Below, piece after piece: positions 1 through 6,698 of a stretch of DNA of 9,640 bases. This DNA comes from Candidatus Equinaster intestinalis (GTDB lineage Bacteria > Bacillota_A > Clostridia > Oscillospirales > Acutalibacteraceae): the NCBI GenBank assembly GCA_018065375.1, contig JAGHTJ010000042.1, forward strand, positions 1-9,640, given 5' to 3'. The notes below the pieces were generated by a model. The model searched no databases and had not been told where the DNA came from. It worked only from the letters and a program-made list of their open reading frames with translations. The translations under genes and the position numbers were made by a program. Position 1 is the stretch's first letter, and every line of letters starts with the position of its first letter.

Positions 1-11
1 GAAAGATAGTA

Positions 12-17
12 TATAAT
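12..17 (+). promoter_or_regulatory. candidate -10 promoter box upstream of nusB
   Basis: A perfect TATAAT hexamer lies 34 bases before the nusB start codon. The matching -35 region would fall outside the window, so only half of a sigma-A promoter can be seen. The first 51 bases are very AT-rich, which makes a chance TATAAT fairly likely. An upstream gene could end at a stop codon at 7-9, 14-16 or 48-50, depending on frame, so the transcript may also begin farther upstream. Confidence 0.3.
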
Positions 18-21
18 AAAT

Positions 22-35
22 TGAATAAATATTAT
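22..35 (+). promoter_or_regulatory. ARG-box-like sequence (weak candidate operator)
   Basis: The bases TGAAT-AAAT-ATTAT resemble an arginine-repressor operator, whose general form is TGAAT, four A/T bases, then ATTCA. The left half matches fully and the right half matches 3 of 5. It sits just downstream of the TATAAT at 12-17, about where transcription would begin, and an ArgR gene lies in the same gene run. Functional ARG boxes often occur in pairs and only one is visible here. AT-rich DNA gives such matches by chance, so this is only a suggestion of autoregulation. Confidence 0.2.
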
Positions 36-51
36 TTAGGGTTGGTGTAGT

Positions 52-456
52 ATGCTTAAACGCAAAGAGTCAAGAGAAAATGCGTTCCTTTTGATTTTTG
101 AAAAATCCTTTAATGACCTGTCGATTGACGATATTCTCGAGCTTGCGGTGCAGTACCGTGATTTTGAGTATGATGAGTTTTGCGAAAGCGTTTTCAGGGG
201 TGTTTTTGATAACCTTTCTGAAATTGATGCAGTTATTGAAGAAAATTCAAAGGGCTGGAAGGTTGAGAGAATCGGCAAGGTTGCTCTTTCGGTGCTTCGC
301 CTTGCGATTTACGAAATCAAATACCGCGAGGATATTCCGGTAAGTGTTTCGGCAAACGAGGCGGTTGAGCTCTGCAAAAAGTATGCTTTGGAAGAAGATG
401 CCTCATTTGTAAACGGCATTCTCGGAACCGTAGCAAGGGCGCAGGGAAATGCCTGA
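52..456 (+). CDS. nusB: transcription antitermination factor NusB
   Basis: NusB is a small, all-helical RNA-binding protein that pairs with NusE (ribosomal protein S10) on boxA RNA and supports antitermination of rRNA operons. The 134-residue product has normal family length. It shows the N-terminal RESRENAF segment (residues 6-13), the W69/R73 region, the LRLAIYEI helix (82-89), NEAVELCKKY (102-111) and the C-terminal FVNGIL (119-124), all typical of NusB. The ATG at 52 has only a modest Shine-Dalgarno match (AGGG at 38-41, ten bases away), but the conserved N-terminus supports this start. Its stop codon overlaps the start of xseA by 8 bases, implying translational coupling. In many Firmicutes folD follows nusB; here it does not. 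Confidence 0.97.
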   Translation: MLKRKESRENAFLLIFEKSFNDLSIDDILELAVQYRDFEYDEFCESVFRGVFDNLSEIDAVIEENSKGWKVERIGKVALSVLRLAIYEIKYREDIPVSVSANEAVELCKKYALEEDASFVNGILGTVARAQGNA

Positions 457-1633
457 CGTAATATCCGTAAAACAACTCAATACCTATGTCCGTTCTTTGC
501 TGGACGGTGACAGTAGGTTGAATTTTATATCGGTAAGCGGTGAAATTTCCAATTTCAAAAACCATTATGCTTCGGGTCATCTGTATTTTTCCCTTAAGGA
601 TTCTGATGCCGTAATCCGCTGTGTGATGTTTAAGGGCAATGCGTATTCCCTTAAATTTCTGCCTAAAGACAGCGATAGCGTAATTTGTACCGGCAGGGTT
701 TCTGTATATGAAAAAGACGGCCAGTATCAAATGTATGTTGAAAATATGGTGCCTGCTGGTGTGGGTGAGCTTGCCGAAAAATTTCGTCTTGTAAAGGAAA
801 AACTCGAAAAAGAGGGACTTTTTGCTCCCGAAACAAAACGAGGTCTGCCTGCTTTTCCGAAAACCGTGGGAGTGATAACCTCCTCTACCGGTGCGGCTTT
901 GCAGGATATTCTGAATATTATTTCGCGCCGTTATCCGCTTTGTGAGGTTTTGCTTTTTCCGGCACTGGTTCAGGGCGAAAACGCTCCTGCCTCACTCATA
1001 AAAGCGTTGGATACGGCATTTGAGTCCGGGTCGGATTTACTGATAATAGGTCGCGGCGGAGGCTCTGCGGAGGATTTATCCTGCTTTAACGATGAGGCTC
1101 TTGCACGTAAAATTTATGAAGCGCCGATGCCGGTGATTTCGGCAGTAGGCCACGAAACCGATTTTACAATATGCGATTTTGTTTCGGATTTGCGGGCGCC
1201 AACCCCCTCTGCGGCGGCAGAGCTTGCGGTACCCGATATTTCCGAAATAGGTCTTCATATCGAAAATCTGCGAAGAAGACTTTGCACTCTTGCGGATAAC
1301 CGCATTAAAAATGCCGAGCTTGAGCTTCAAAAAATCGGTATGTCGAGGGTTTTGTCAAGTCCCGAAAGTATGCTTGAGGAAAGACATTTAACGGTTGATG
1401 CCTTAAGTAACCGGCTTTTATATGCCTTCGAAAACAAAACTGCCGAAAATGCCGAAAAGCTTGCGGTTTTATCGGCGAAGCTTGATGCGATAAGCCCGCT
1501 TAAGGTCTTGGCGCGGGGATATTCTTTGGTTACCCAAAACGGAAGCACCGTAAAAAGTGCCGGTCAAGTTCTGCCCGGTGATACGGTTGAAATTGCTTTT
1601 TCAGACGGCAGTGTGAATGCCGAAATCAAATAG
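449..1633 (+). CDS. xseA: exodeoxyribonuclease VII large subunit XseA
   Basis: XseA is the catalytic subunit of exonuclease VII, a metal-independent nuclease that degrades single-stranded DNA from both ends and acts with several XseB copies. The 394-residue protein has an N-terminal OB-fold, DNA-binding domain (about 1-100). The catalytic domain follows, with GRGGGSAEDL (201-210), FNDE (213-216) and a long conserved block at 231-259 that includes SAVGHETD and RAPTPSAAAEL. A helical XseB-binding region (about 262-348) comes next, then the C-terminal LARGYSL motif (354-360). It is shorter than the roughly 450 residues of the E. coli and B. subtilis proteins; the helical section is probably the shortened part. 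The start overlaps the nusB stop (ATGCCTGA, 449-456), with AAGGG at 435-439 as ribosome binding site. xseB follows after 9 bases. Confidence 0.97.
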   Translation: MPDVISVKQLNTYVRSLLDGDSRLNFISVSGEISNFKNHYASGHLYFSLKDSDAVIRCVMFKGNAYSLKFLPKDSDSVICTGRVSVYEKDGQYQMYVENMVPAGVGELAEKFRLVKEKLEKEGLFAPETKRGLPAFPKTVGVITSSTGAALQDILNIISRRYPLCEVLLFPALVQGENAPASLIKALDTAFESGSDLLIIGRGGGSAEDLSCFNDEALARKIYEAPMPVISAVGHETDFTICDFVSDLRAPTPSAAAELAVPDISEIGLHIENLRRRLCTLADNRIKNAELELQKIGMSRVLSSPESMLEERHLTVDALSNRLLYAFENKTAENAEKLAVLSAKLDAISPLKVLARGYSLVTQNGSTVKSAGQVLPGDTVEIAFSDGSVNAEIK

Positions 1634-1642
1634 GAGAGAATT

Positions 1643-1849
1643 ATGGAAGAAAAATTAAGCTTTGAAGAAAACCTTAAAGAGCTCGAAAAAATAGTTGCGG
1701 AGCTTGAAAAAAACGATTGTCCGCTTGATAAAGCGATTGAGCTTTTTGGGGACGGAGCACAAAAGGTTAAGATATGCAATCAGCTTTTAAGTGATGCAAA
1801 GCTGAAAATCGAAACTATAAGCAATGAACGGACTGATGAAAATGACTGA
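1643..1849 (+). CDS. xseB: exodeoxyribonuclease VII small subunit XseB
   Basis: XseB is the small helical partner that binds along the XseA helices to complete exonuclease VII. The 68-residue product has normal family length and shows the usual pattern: an N-terminal SFEENLKELEKIVAELEKND stretch (6-25), then PLDKAIELF (27-35) and a second helix containing LSDAKLKIE (49-57). Together these form a helical hairpin. The start is firmly placed: AGGAGAG at 1632-1638, overlapping the xseA stop codon, lies 4 bases before the ATG. The gene ends overlapping the likely ispA start by 8 bases, so xseA, xseB and ispA are probably translated as a coupled group. Confidence 0.96.
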   Translation: MEEKLSFEENLKELEKIVAELEKNDCPLDKAIELFGDGAQKVKICNQLLSDAKLKIETISNERTDEND

Positions 1850-2723
1850 TTTTTCTCAAAAACTGAAAATATATGCCGATTTAATGGAAATGCAGTTCGA
1901 TAAAGCGGTTGTTAATGACAGCGAAAGCTATAAACTGCTTACCGATGCTATGCTTTATTCCGCAAAAATCGGAGGCAAGCGGGTGCGCCCGATAATTTTG
2001 CTTGAATTTTATAAGCTTTGCGGTGCAAATGATGCTGCGGCGCTCAATTTTGCAACGGCGCTCGAAATGATACACACGTATTCGCTTATTCACGATGATT
2101 TGCCCTGTATGGATAATGATGATTTTCGCCGCGGTAAGCCCGCCTGCCATAAGGCATTCGGCGAAAATACGGCGGTTCTTGCGGGGGACGGTCTTTTAAA
2201 TGAAGCCTTCGGATATGCCGCTAAAACCGAAGATATACCTGCCGAAAGGGTAATTGAAGCACTTTCGGTGCTTTCCTATCGGGCGGGTGTAAACGGTATG
2301 ATAGGCGGTCAGATTATTGATATTAAAAGCGAAAACGAGAGCGTAACATTTGAAACCTTAAATGAGATGTATTCCCTTAAAACCGGTGCGCTGATAATTG
2401 CCGCCGCCGAAATAGGCTGTATACTTGCGGGCAGATCCGATATGCTTCCTGCGGCAAGGGAATATGCCGCAAATATCGGTCTTGCTTTTCAGATAACGGA
2501 CGATATTCTCGATGTTACCGCAGACGAAAAAACTCTCGGCAAGCCGGTACATAGTGACGAAAAAAACGATAAAAGAACATATACTGCATTTTTCAGTATT
2601 GATGAGTGTAAAAATAAGGTTAAGGAACTGACCGATAAAGCCATAAAAGCCCTCGATGAATTTGAGGGGGACGGCGAATTTTTAAAGGAACTTGCAAATT
2701 ATTTGTGTGATAGAAATTATTAA
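1842..2723 (+). CDS. ispA: farnesyl diphosphate synthase (short-chain polyprenyl synthase) IspA
   Basis: IspA joins isopentenyl diphosphate to dimethylallyl and geranyl diphosphate to make farnesyl diphosphate, the precursor of undecaprenyl carriers and quinone tails. With the chosen start it has 293 residues, the usual size. Visible motifs are GGKRVRP (44-50), the first Asp-rich motif DDLPCMDND (85-93) with the two-residue insertion of bacterial type II enzymes, RRGKP (96-100), GGQIIDI (155-161) and the second Asp-rich motif DDILD (220-224). Tyr80, five residues before the first motif, fits a C15 product. In-frame ATGs also occur at 1824 and 1836. I prefer 1842 because the protein then begins MTDFSQKL, like known IspA N-termini, and because ATGACTGA (1842-1849) repeats the overlap form seen at nusB/xseA. 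No strong Shine-Dalgarno precedes any of the three, so coupling to xseB is likely. The LGKPVHSD segment has His where Gly is common. Confidence 0.95.
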   Translation: MTDFSQKLKIYADLMEMQFDKAVVNDSESYKLLTDAMLYSAKIGGKRVRPIILLEFYKLCGANDAAALNFATALEMIHTYSLIHDDLPCMDNDDFRRGKPACHKAFGENTAVLAGDGLLNEAFGYAAKTEDIPAERVIEALSVLSYRAGVNGMIGGQIIDIKSENESVTFETLNEMYSLKTGALIIAAAEIGCILAGRSDMLPAAREYAANIGLAFQITDDILDVTADEKTLGKPVHSDEKNDKRTYTAFFSIDECKNKVKELTDKAIKALDEFEGDGEFLKELANYLCDRNY

Positions 2724-2727
2724 GGAG
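2722..2727 (+). promoter_or_regulatory. ribosome binding site setting the TTG start of dxs
   Basis: AAGGAG overlaps the ispA stop codon (TAA, 2721-2723) and ends 7 bases before the TTG at 2735. This near-ideal Shine-Dalgarno site justifies the non-ATG start of dxs; the next in-frame ATG is 32 codons further in and would remove conserved N-terminal sequence. Confidence 0.8.
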
Positions 2728-2734
2728 CTTTAAG

Positions 2735-4561
2735 TTGGAATACAAAATTTTGAGTCATATAAACTCACCCGATGATGTTAAAAAACTTAATAGGGACCAA
2801 CTTGACACACTCTGCCGTGAGATTAGAGACTGTATGATAAATACCGTTTCAAAAAACGGCGGTCATCTGGCTTCGAGTCTCGGTGCGGTTGAGCTTACCG
2901 TGGCTTTGCATACCGTTTTCAATTCTCCTTGCGATTCAATTCTCTTTGATGTCGGTCATCAAAGCTACGCTCATAAGCTTATTACCGGCAGATTTGAGGC
3001 CTTTTCAACCTTGAGGCAGGAAAACGGCATTTCGGGATTTATGCGCCCGAAGGAGAGCCCGCACGACCCCTTTGTTACGGGTCATAGCAGTAACTCTATT
3101 TCCGCTTCCTACGGAATTTATAAGGCAAAGGCACTTATGGGACAAAGCGGTTATACCGTCACGGTTATCGGAGACGGTGCTCTTACCGGCGGTATGGTAT
3201 ACGAGGCGCTTAATAATGCGGGAACGGGCAAGGGCAATTTTATAGTTGTGCTTAATGATAATAAGATGTCAATTTCGAGAAATGTCGGAGGCTTGGCGCG
3301 TCATCTTACCGTTATCCGTTCAAAGTCGCTCTACCATAGCTTGAAACGTAAAACAAGAAGGGTAATCGAAAAAATACCGTTTTGCGGTGAATATATTGCC
3401 GATAAGATTTTTAAATCAAAAACAATGCTCAAAAACGCAATTTATAAGAGCAATATTTTCGAGAGTATGGGATTCAGCTATTTCGGCCCGATTGACGGTC
3501 ATAATATAGACGCTCTCCTCAATATATTCAAAATAGCGAAAAATTCAACCAGACCTGTTTTTATACATACCATTACCACCAAGGGTAAGGGTTATTCGCT
3601 TGCCGAGCACGACCCGAGCAGTTATCACGGCGTTTCCTCCTTTGATATAACCCGGGGTATTGAAAAAAACGATAAAAAATCATATTCGGATATTTGCGGG
3701 GATACTCTTTGTAAGATGGCTGAAGAGGATTCGAATGTTGTTGCCATTACCGCGGCAATGACCGGCGGTACCGGCCTTAAGGAGTTTTCAAGGAAATATA
3801 AAAACAGATTTTTCGATGTGGGTATTGCAGAGGAGCATGCCGCTACCTTCGCCGCAGGACTTGCAAGTAAGGGCATAAAACCCTATTTTGCGGTTTATTC
3901 GTCATTCCTACAGCGTTCTTACGACCAGATAATACACGATATTTCGATGTCCGGCTTCCCGGTAAGGCTCTGTATTGACCGAGCCGGAATAGTAGGAGAG
4001 GACGGCGAAAGCCATCAGGGACTTTTTGATGTTGCTTTTTTAAGCACCGTTCCGAATATGACGGTCTATTCCCCTTGCGGATATAATGAACTTCGGTTTC
4101 AGCTTAACAGGTCGCTTTCTGCTACCTCGCCTACGGCTATACGTTATCCGAGAGGTTGCGCTGATGCCGAATTCGAGGCAACTGAAGACGATTATACTGT
4201 TTTCGGCGAGGGCGAAAACCTTATTATAACCTACGGAAGAATTTCGGCAAACGCCAAAAATGCCGCAGAAAGTACCGAAAATACGGCATTTTTGAAGCTT
4301 AATAAGGTTTATCCGCTTGCAAAAGAATTACCGGAGCTTATAAGTAAGTATAAAAATGTTTTCTTCTTCGAGGAGGGCATTAAGTCGGGCGGAATTGCCG
4401 AGCAGTTGGGCTCTGCACTTATGGAAAACTCGGTTTTCGTAAATTACAGAATTTTTGCGGTTGATGATACCTTTGTGGCGTCCTCATCGGTTAAATCAGC
4501 CCTTAAAAAATATAATCTTGATACCGATTCGATGATTAAAGCAGTAAAGGGAGAAATTTAA
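2735..4561 (+). CDS. dxs: 1-deoxy-D-xylulose-5-phosphate synthase Dxs
   Basis: Dxs is a thiamine diphosphate enzyme that condenses pyruvate with glyceraldehyde 3-phosphate, releasing CO2 to give DXP, the entry step of the MEP isoprenoid pathway and a precursor for thiamine and pyridoxal. At 608 residues it is near the usual 600-640. The N-terminal domain shows GGHLASSLGAVEL (42-53, active-site His44), DVGHQSYAHK (72-81) and the cofactor motif GDGALTGG (146-153) through LNDNKMSIS (173-181). GPIDGHN (251-257) closes this half. The pyrimidine-binding domain has DVGIAEEHAATFAAGLA (361-377, catalytic Glu366), Tyr388, Arg394, GEDGESHQG (421-429, His427) and RYPRG (470-474). A C-terminal transketolase domain follows with FFFEEGIKSGG (543-553). 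All key residues are present. It starts at TTG behind AAGGAG. Neighbour ispA acts later in the same pathway. Confidence 0.97.
   Translation: MEYKILSHINSPDDVKKLNRDQLDTLCREIRDCMINTVSKNGGHLASSLGAVELTVALHTVFNSPCDSILFDVGHQSYAHKLITGRFEAFSTLRQENGISGFMRPKESPHDPFVTGHSSNSISASYGIYKAKALMGQSGYTVTVIGDGALTGGMVYEALNNAGTGKGNFIVVLNDNKMSISRNVGGLARHLTVIRSKSLYHSLKRKTRRVIEKIPFCGEYIADKIFKSKTMLKNAIYKSNIFESMGFSYFGPIDGHNIDALLNIFKIAKNSTRPVFIHTITTKGKGYSLAEHDPSSYHGVSSFDITRGIEKNDKKSYSDICGDTLCKMAEEDSNVVAITAAMTGGTGLKEFSRKYKNRFFDVGIAEEHAATFAAGLASKGIKPYFAVYSSFLQRSYDQIIHDISMSGFPVRLCIDRAGIVGEDGESHQGLFDVAFLSTVPNMTVYSPCGYNELRFQLNRSLSATSPTAIRYPRGCADAEFEATEDDYTVFGEGENLIITYGRISANAKNAAESTENTAFLKLNKVYPLAKELPELISKYKNVFFFEEGIKSGGIAEQLGSALMENSVFVNYRIFAVDDTFVASSSVKSALKKYNLDTDSMIKAVKGEI
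4256..4293 (+). other. terminator-like hairpin inside dxs
   Basis: AAAAATGCCG (4256-4265) is the exact reverse complement of CGGCATTTTT (4284-4293), giving a perfect 10-bp stem around an 18-base loop. The T run forms part of the stem, as in a bidirectional terminator, but only 4 pairs are G-C and the loop is large, so stability is modest. It lies in the C-terminal domain part of dxs (about codons 508-520), a little-conserved stretch. It may be chance; the gene reads straight through it. Confidence 0.3.
4546..4553 (+). promoter_or_regulatory. ribosome binding site setting the TTG start of tlyA
   Basis: AAAGGGAG sits inside the last codons of dxs and ends 8 bases before a TTG at 4562 that directly abuts the dxs stop codon (TAA, 4559-4561). 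The spacing supports TTG as the start, giving an N-terminus MAKIRLDVALVENGL that matches the beginning of the S4 domain. Confidence 0.75.
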
Positions 4562-5371
4562 TTGGCTAAAATTCGCCTTGATGTGGCTCTTGTGGAAAAT
4601 GGTCTTGCCGAGAGCCGTGAAAAAGCAAAAGCATATATAATGTCGGGTATCGTTTTCGTAAATAACCAAAAAGCCGATAAGGCGGGCGATACGGTAAAAC
4701 CCGAGGATAAAATAGAAGTTAGGGGAAATACCCTAAAGTATGTCAGCCGCGGCGGTCTTAAGCTCGAAAAGGCAATGAACTGCTTTCCGCTGAGTCTTGA
4801 AGGTAAAATCTGTGCCGATATTGGCGCTTCCACCGGCGGATTTACCGATTGTATGCTCCAAAACGGAGCTGCAAAGGTTTATGCAATAGATGTCGGCTAC
4901 GGTCAGCTTGCATGGAAGCTTCGCTGTGATGAAAGGGTCGTTAACCTTGAACGTACCAACTTCCGTTATGTAACAGCCGAGCAGGTTCCCGAGCTCCTCG
5001 ATTTTGCGTCTGTTGATGTTTCCTTTATATCCCTTTATCACATTCTTCCGGTTATGAATACCCTTTTAAAGAACCGTGCTACCGCAGTATGCCTAATAAA
5101 ACCGCAGTTTGAAGCGGGTAAGGATAAGGTCGGTAAAAAAGGAGTAGTAAGAGAAAAGGAAACCCATATTGAGGTAATTGAAAAGGTTATAACCTATATT
5201 ACCGATAACGGTTTTTCTCTGCTCGGTCTTGAATTTTCTCCCATTAAGGGACCCGAGGGAAATATTGAATATCTCGCATTTATCGAGAAAAACGATGAAC
5301 CCTTTATAAACGAAAATATTGATTACCGTGCATTGGTTGAAAAATCGCACGAGGAACTACGAGGTGAATAA
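4562..5371 (+). CDS. tlyA: TlyA/YqxC family rRNA 2'-O-methyltransferase
   Basis: TlyA-family proteins are SAM-dependent 2'-O-ribose methyltransferases; characterised members modify C1920 of 23S rRNA and, in some species, C1409 of 16S rRNA. Older annotations call them hemolysins. The 269-residue protein has an N-terminal S4 RNA-binding domain (about 3-60: RLDVAL, SREKAKAYI, GIVFVNNQ). An FtsJ/RrmJ-like methyltransferase domain follows, with SRGGLKL (62-68), the SAM-binding motif DIGASTGGFTD (86-96), RTNFRY (131-136) and IKPQFEAG (179-186). Lys67, Asp152, Lys180 and Glu236 fit the K-D-K-E catalytic tetrad of this fold. The start is TTG, immediately after the dxs stop. Its place between dxs and argR/nadK matches yqxC in Bacillus. 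Which rRNA sites this enzyme modifies cannot be told from the sequence. Confidence 0.95.
   Translation: MAKIRLDVALVENGLAESREKAKAYIMSGIVFVNNQKADKAGDTVKPEDKIEVRGNTLKYVSRGGLKLEKAMNCFPLSLEGKICADIGASTGGFTDCMLQNGAAKVYAIDVGYGQLAWKLRCDERVVNLERTNFRYVTAEQVPELLDFASVDVSFISLYHILPVMNTLLKNRATAVCLIKPQFEAGKDKVGKKGVVREKETHIEVIEKVITYITDNGFSLLGLEFSPIKGPEGNIEYLAFIEKNDEPFINENIDYRALVEKSHEELRGE
5361..5367 (+). promoter_or_regulatory. ribosome binding site setting the likely TTG start of nadK
   Basis: GAGGTGA, a full 7-base match to the anti-Shine-Dalgarno complement, ends 5 bases before TTG at 5373. A competing choice is the GTG at 5364, three codons upstream, served by GAGGA at 5351-5355 (8-base gap); it would overlap tlyA by 8 bases. 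The stronger pairing and the family-like MKIGVLPN N-terminus favour TTG. Confidence 0.6.
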
Positions 5372-5372
5372 T

Positions 5373-6209
5373 TTGAAAATCGGAGTATTACCAAACCTTG
5401 ATAAAAGGGGAGCCGCCGAGATTGTTGAAAAAATGGGTAAAATTTTCAAGGAGCTCGGAATAACGGCATATCTTCCCGATAATATCTGCGGAACAGATTA
5501 TGAGCATATAGCAGAGCGCGATATTTATGCGGTTGCCGATATTATCGTAACTGTCGGAGGAGACGGAACTATTATCCGTTTTGCCAAGCACGCTTCAAAA
5601 TATAATAAGCCCGTTTTGGGAGTGAATGCAGGCAGACTCGGTTTTCTCGCCAACATTGAGGCAAATGAGCTCAATTTACTCTCAAAACTCAAAAACGGTA
5701 ATTATACTACAGAAGACCGTATGATGCTCAATATTTCGGTTTTGGAAAACGGTAAGGAAATATATAAGGGTCTTGCTATAAACGACCTTGTAATTACAAG
5801 CGGTTTTATGTCAAGAATAGTTGATATAAAGGCGCATTTTAACGAGGATTGTGTATCCTATCGGGCGGACGGCTTGATAGTTGCCACCCCTACGGGCTCT
5901 ACCGCTTATTCGCTTTCTGCCGGAGGACCGATTGTAGACCCGCTTTCCGAATGTATCTGCATAAGCCCGATATGTTCCCATTCGCTTTCGGCAAAGCCCA
6001 TTATCTTAAATAAAAACTCCAAAATAAAGTTTAATGCTTTTTCTCTTAAGCACAGCGATATATATATGTCGATTGACGGCAGAAAAGGACCGGTTGTCCG
6101 TCCTCACACCGATATAATAGTTACCCGCTCGGAATACTGCTTTAAGCTGATACGGCTTGATAATAAATCCTTCTATAAGATTTTGTCCGAAAAATTCAAG
6201 GAGAAATAG
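5373..6209 (+). CDS. nadK: NAD kinase (ATP/polyphosphate-NAD kinase)
   Basis: NadK phosphorylates the 2'-hydroxyl of the NAD adenosine ribose and is the only known route to NADP in most bacteria; it is cytosolic. The 278-residue protein shows the GGDGT motif (62-66, catalytic Asp64), LGVNAGRLGFL (82-92), the NAD-binding Asn-Asp pair at 137-138 and the conserved block at 167-190 containing DGLIVATPTGSTAYSLSAGG, which shapes the substrate site. Length and motif order are normal. The start is uncertain by a few codons: TTG at 5373 is preferred, GTG at 5364 would add three residues, and an in-frame ATG at 5319 deep inside tlyA would add 18 residues with no support. Placing nadK between tlyA and argR is common in Clostridia but not in Bacillus subtilis. 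Confidence 0.96.
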   Translation: MKIGVLPNLDKRGAAEIVEKMGKIFKELGITAYLPDNICGTDYEHIAERDIYAVADIIVTVGGDGTIIRFAKHASKYNKPVLGVNAGRLGFLANIEANELNLLSKLKNGNYTTEDRMMLNISVLENGKEIYKGLAINDLVITSGFMSRIVDIKAHFNEDCVSYRADGLIVATPTGSTAYSLSAGGPIVDPLSECICISPICSHSLSAKPIILNKNSKIKFNAFSLKHSDIYMSIDGRKGPVVRPHTDIIVTRSEYCFKLIRLDNKSFYKILSEKFKEK

Positions 6210-6217
6210 GTGAGAGT

Positions 6218-6679
6218 ATGAAAAACAAACGCCAGGAAAAAATAATCGAAATAATCGAAAATAATGTTATTGTAACCCAGGATGAACTTCAGTATCTGCT
6301 CCTTAATATGGGCTTTAATGTTACGCAGTCCACCGTTTCGCGTGATATTAAGGAAATGCGCATAGTAAAAGCGCAGGATATAAACGGTGTTTACCGTTAT
6401 ATTTATCCTAAAAACGGTAAACTCTCTTTAGACGAAAGAGGTAACCGTCAGCATTATCTTGAGGTTTTTTCCAAGGGCGCTTTTGATGTGAAGTATGCTA
6501 TAAATAACCTTGTTGTAAAATGTTATACCGGTATGGCTTCAAGTACCTGCGTGGCTCTTGATGCCCTTTTCGGAGACCGTATTGTGGGCTCTATTGCCGG
6601 TGAAGATACAATCATCGTTATAATGCAGAATGAGGAGTCCTCAAAACAGTTGTGCGAAGAATTGCTTTCTATAATTTAA
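6218..6679 (+). CDS. argR: ArgR/AhrC family arginine repressor
   Basis: ArgR proteins are hexameric regulators that use L-arginine as co-repressor to bind ARG boxes, repressing arginine synthesis and often activating catabolism. The 153-residue product has the family size. The N-terminal winged helix-turn-helix spans about 1-65, with the recognition segment TQSTVSRDIKEM (36-47). The C-terminal oligomerisation and arginine-binding domain (about 80-153) contains LVVKCYTGMASSTCVALD (98-115) and GSIAGEDTIIVI (124-135). Family members usually have PG where this has TG (104-105) and two Asp in the GDDT loop where this has Glu129-Asp130, so arginine binding may be altered. The ATG at 6218 follows AGGTGA (6208-6213), which overlaps the nadK stop. 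Placement before recN is the classic Firmicutes order. Confidence 0.94.
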   Translation: MKNKRQEKIIEIIENNVIVTQDELQYLLLNMGFNVTQSTVSRDIKEMRIVKAQDINGVYRYIYPKNGKLSLDERGNRQHYLEVFSKGAFDVKYAINNLVVKCYTGMASSTCVALDALFGDRIVGSIAGEDTIIVIMQNEESSKQLCEELLSII

Positions 6680-6698
6680 GTTTGGAAGACTGATTTTT

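Noticed and set aside
317..730. 137-residue minus-strand open frame across the nusB/xseA junction
   Set aside because: It is antisense to two well-supported genes and its translation looks like no family I recognise.
2844..2859. CCGTTT-caaa-AAACGG hairpin early in dxs
   Set aside because: It has a six-base stem with no following T run, inside conserved coding sequence; hairpins this short are expected by chance.
6190..6200. AAAAATTCAAG before argR, matching the right half of a Bacillus-type ARG box
   Set aside because: The left half is absent and the sequence is the coding end of nadK; a single half-site in AT-rich DNA is not convincing.
6670..6675. TATAAT just before the argR stop codon, a possible internal promoter for recN
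   Set aside because: No acceptable -35 hexamer is found at 16-18 bases spacing (the nearest, TTGTGC at 6650-6655, leaves only 14) and there is no extended -10 TG.
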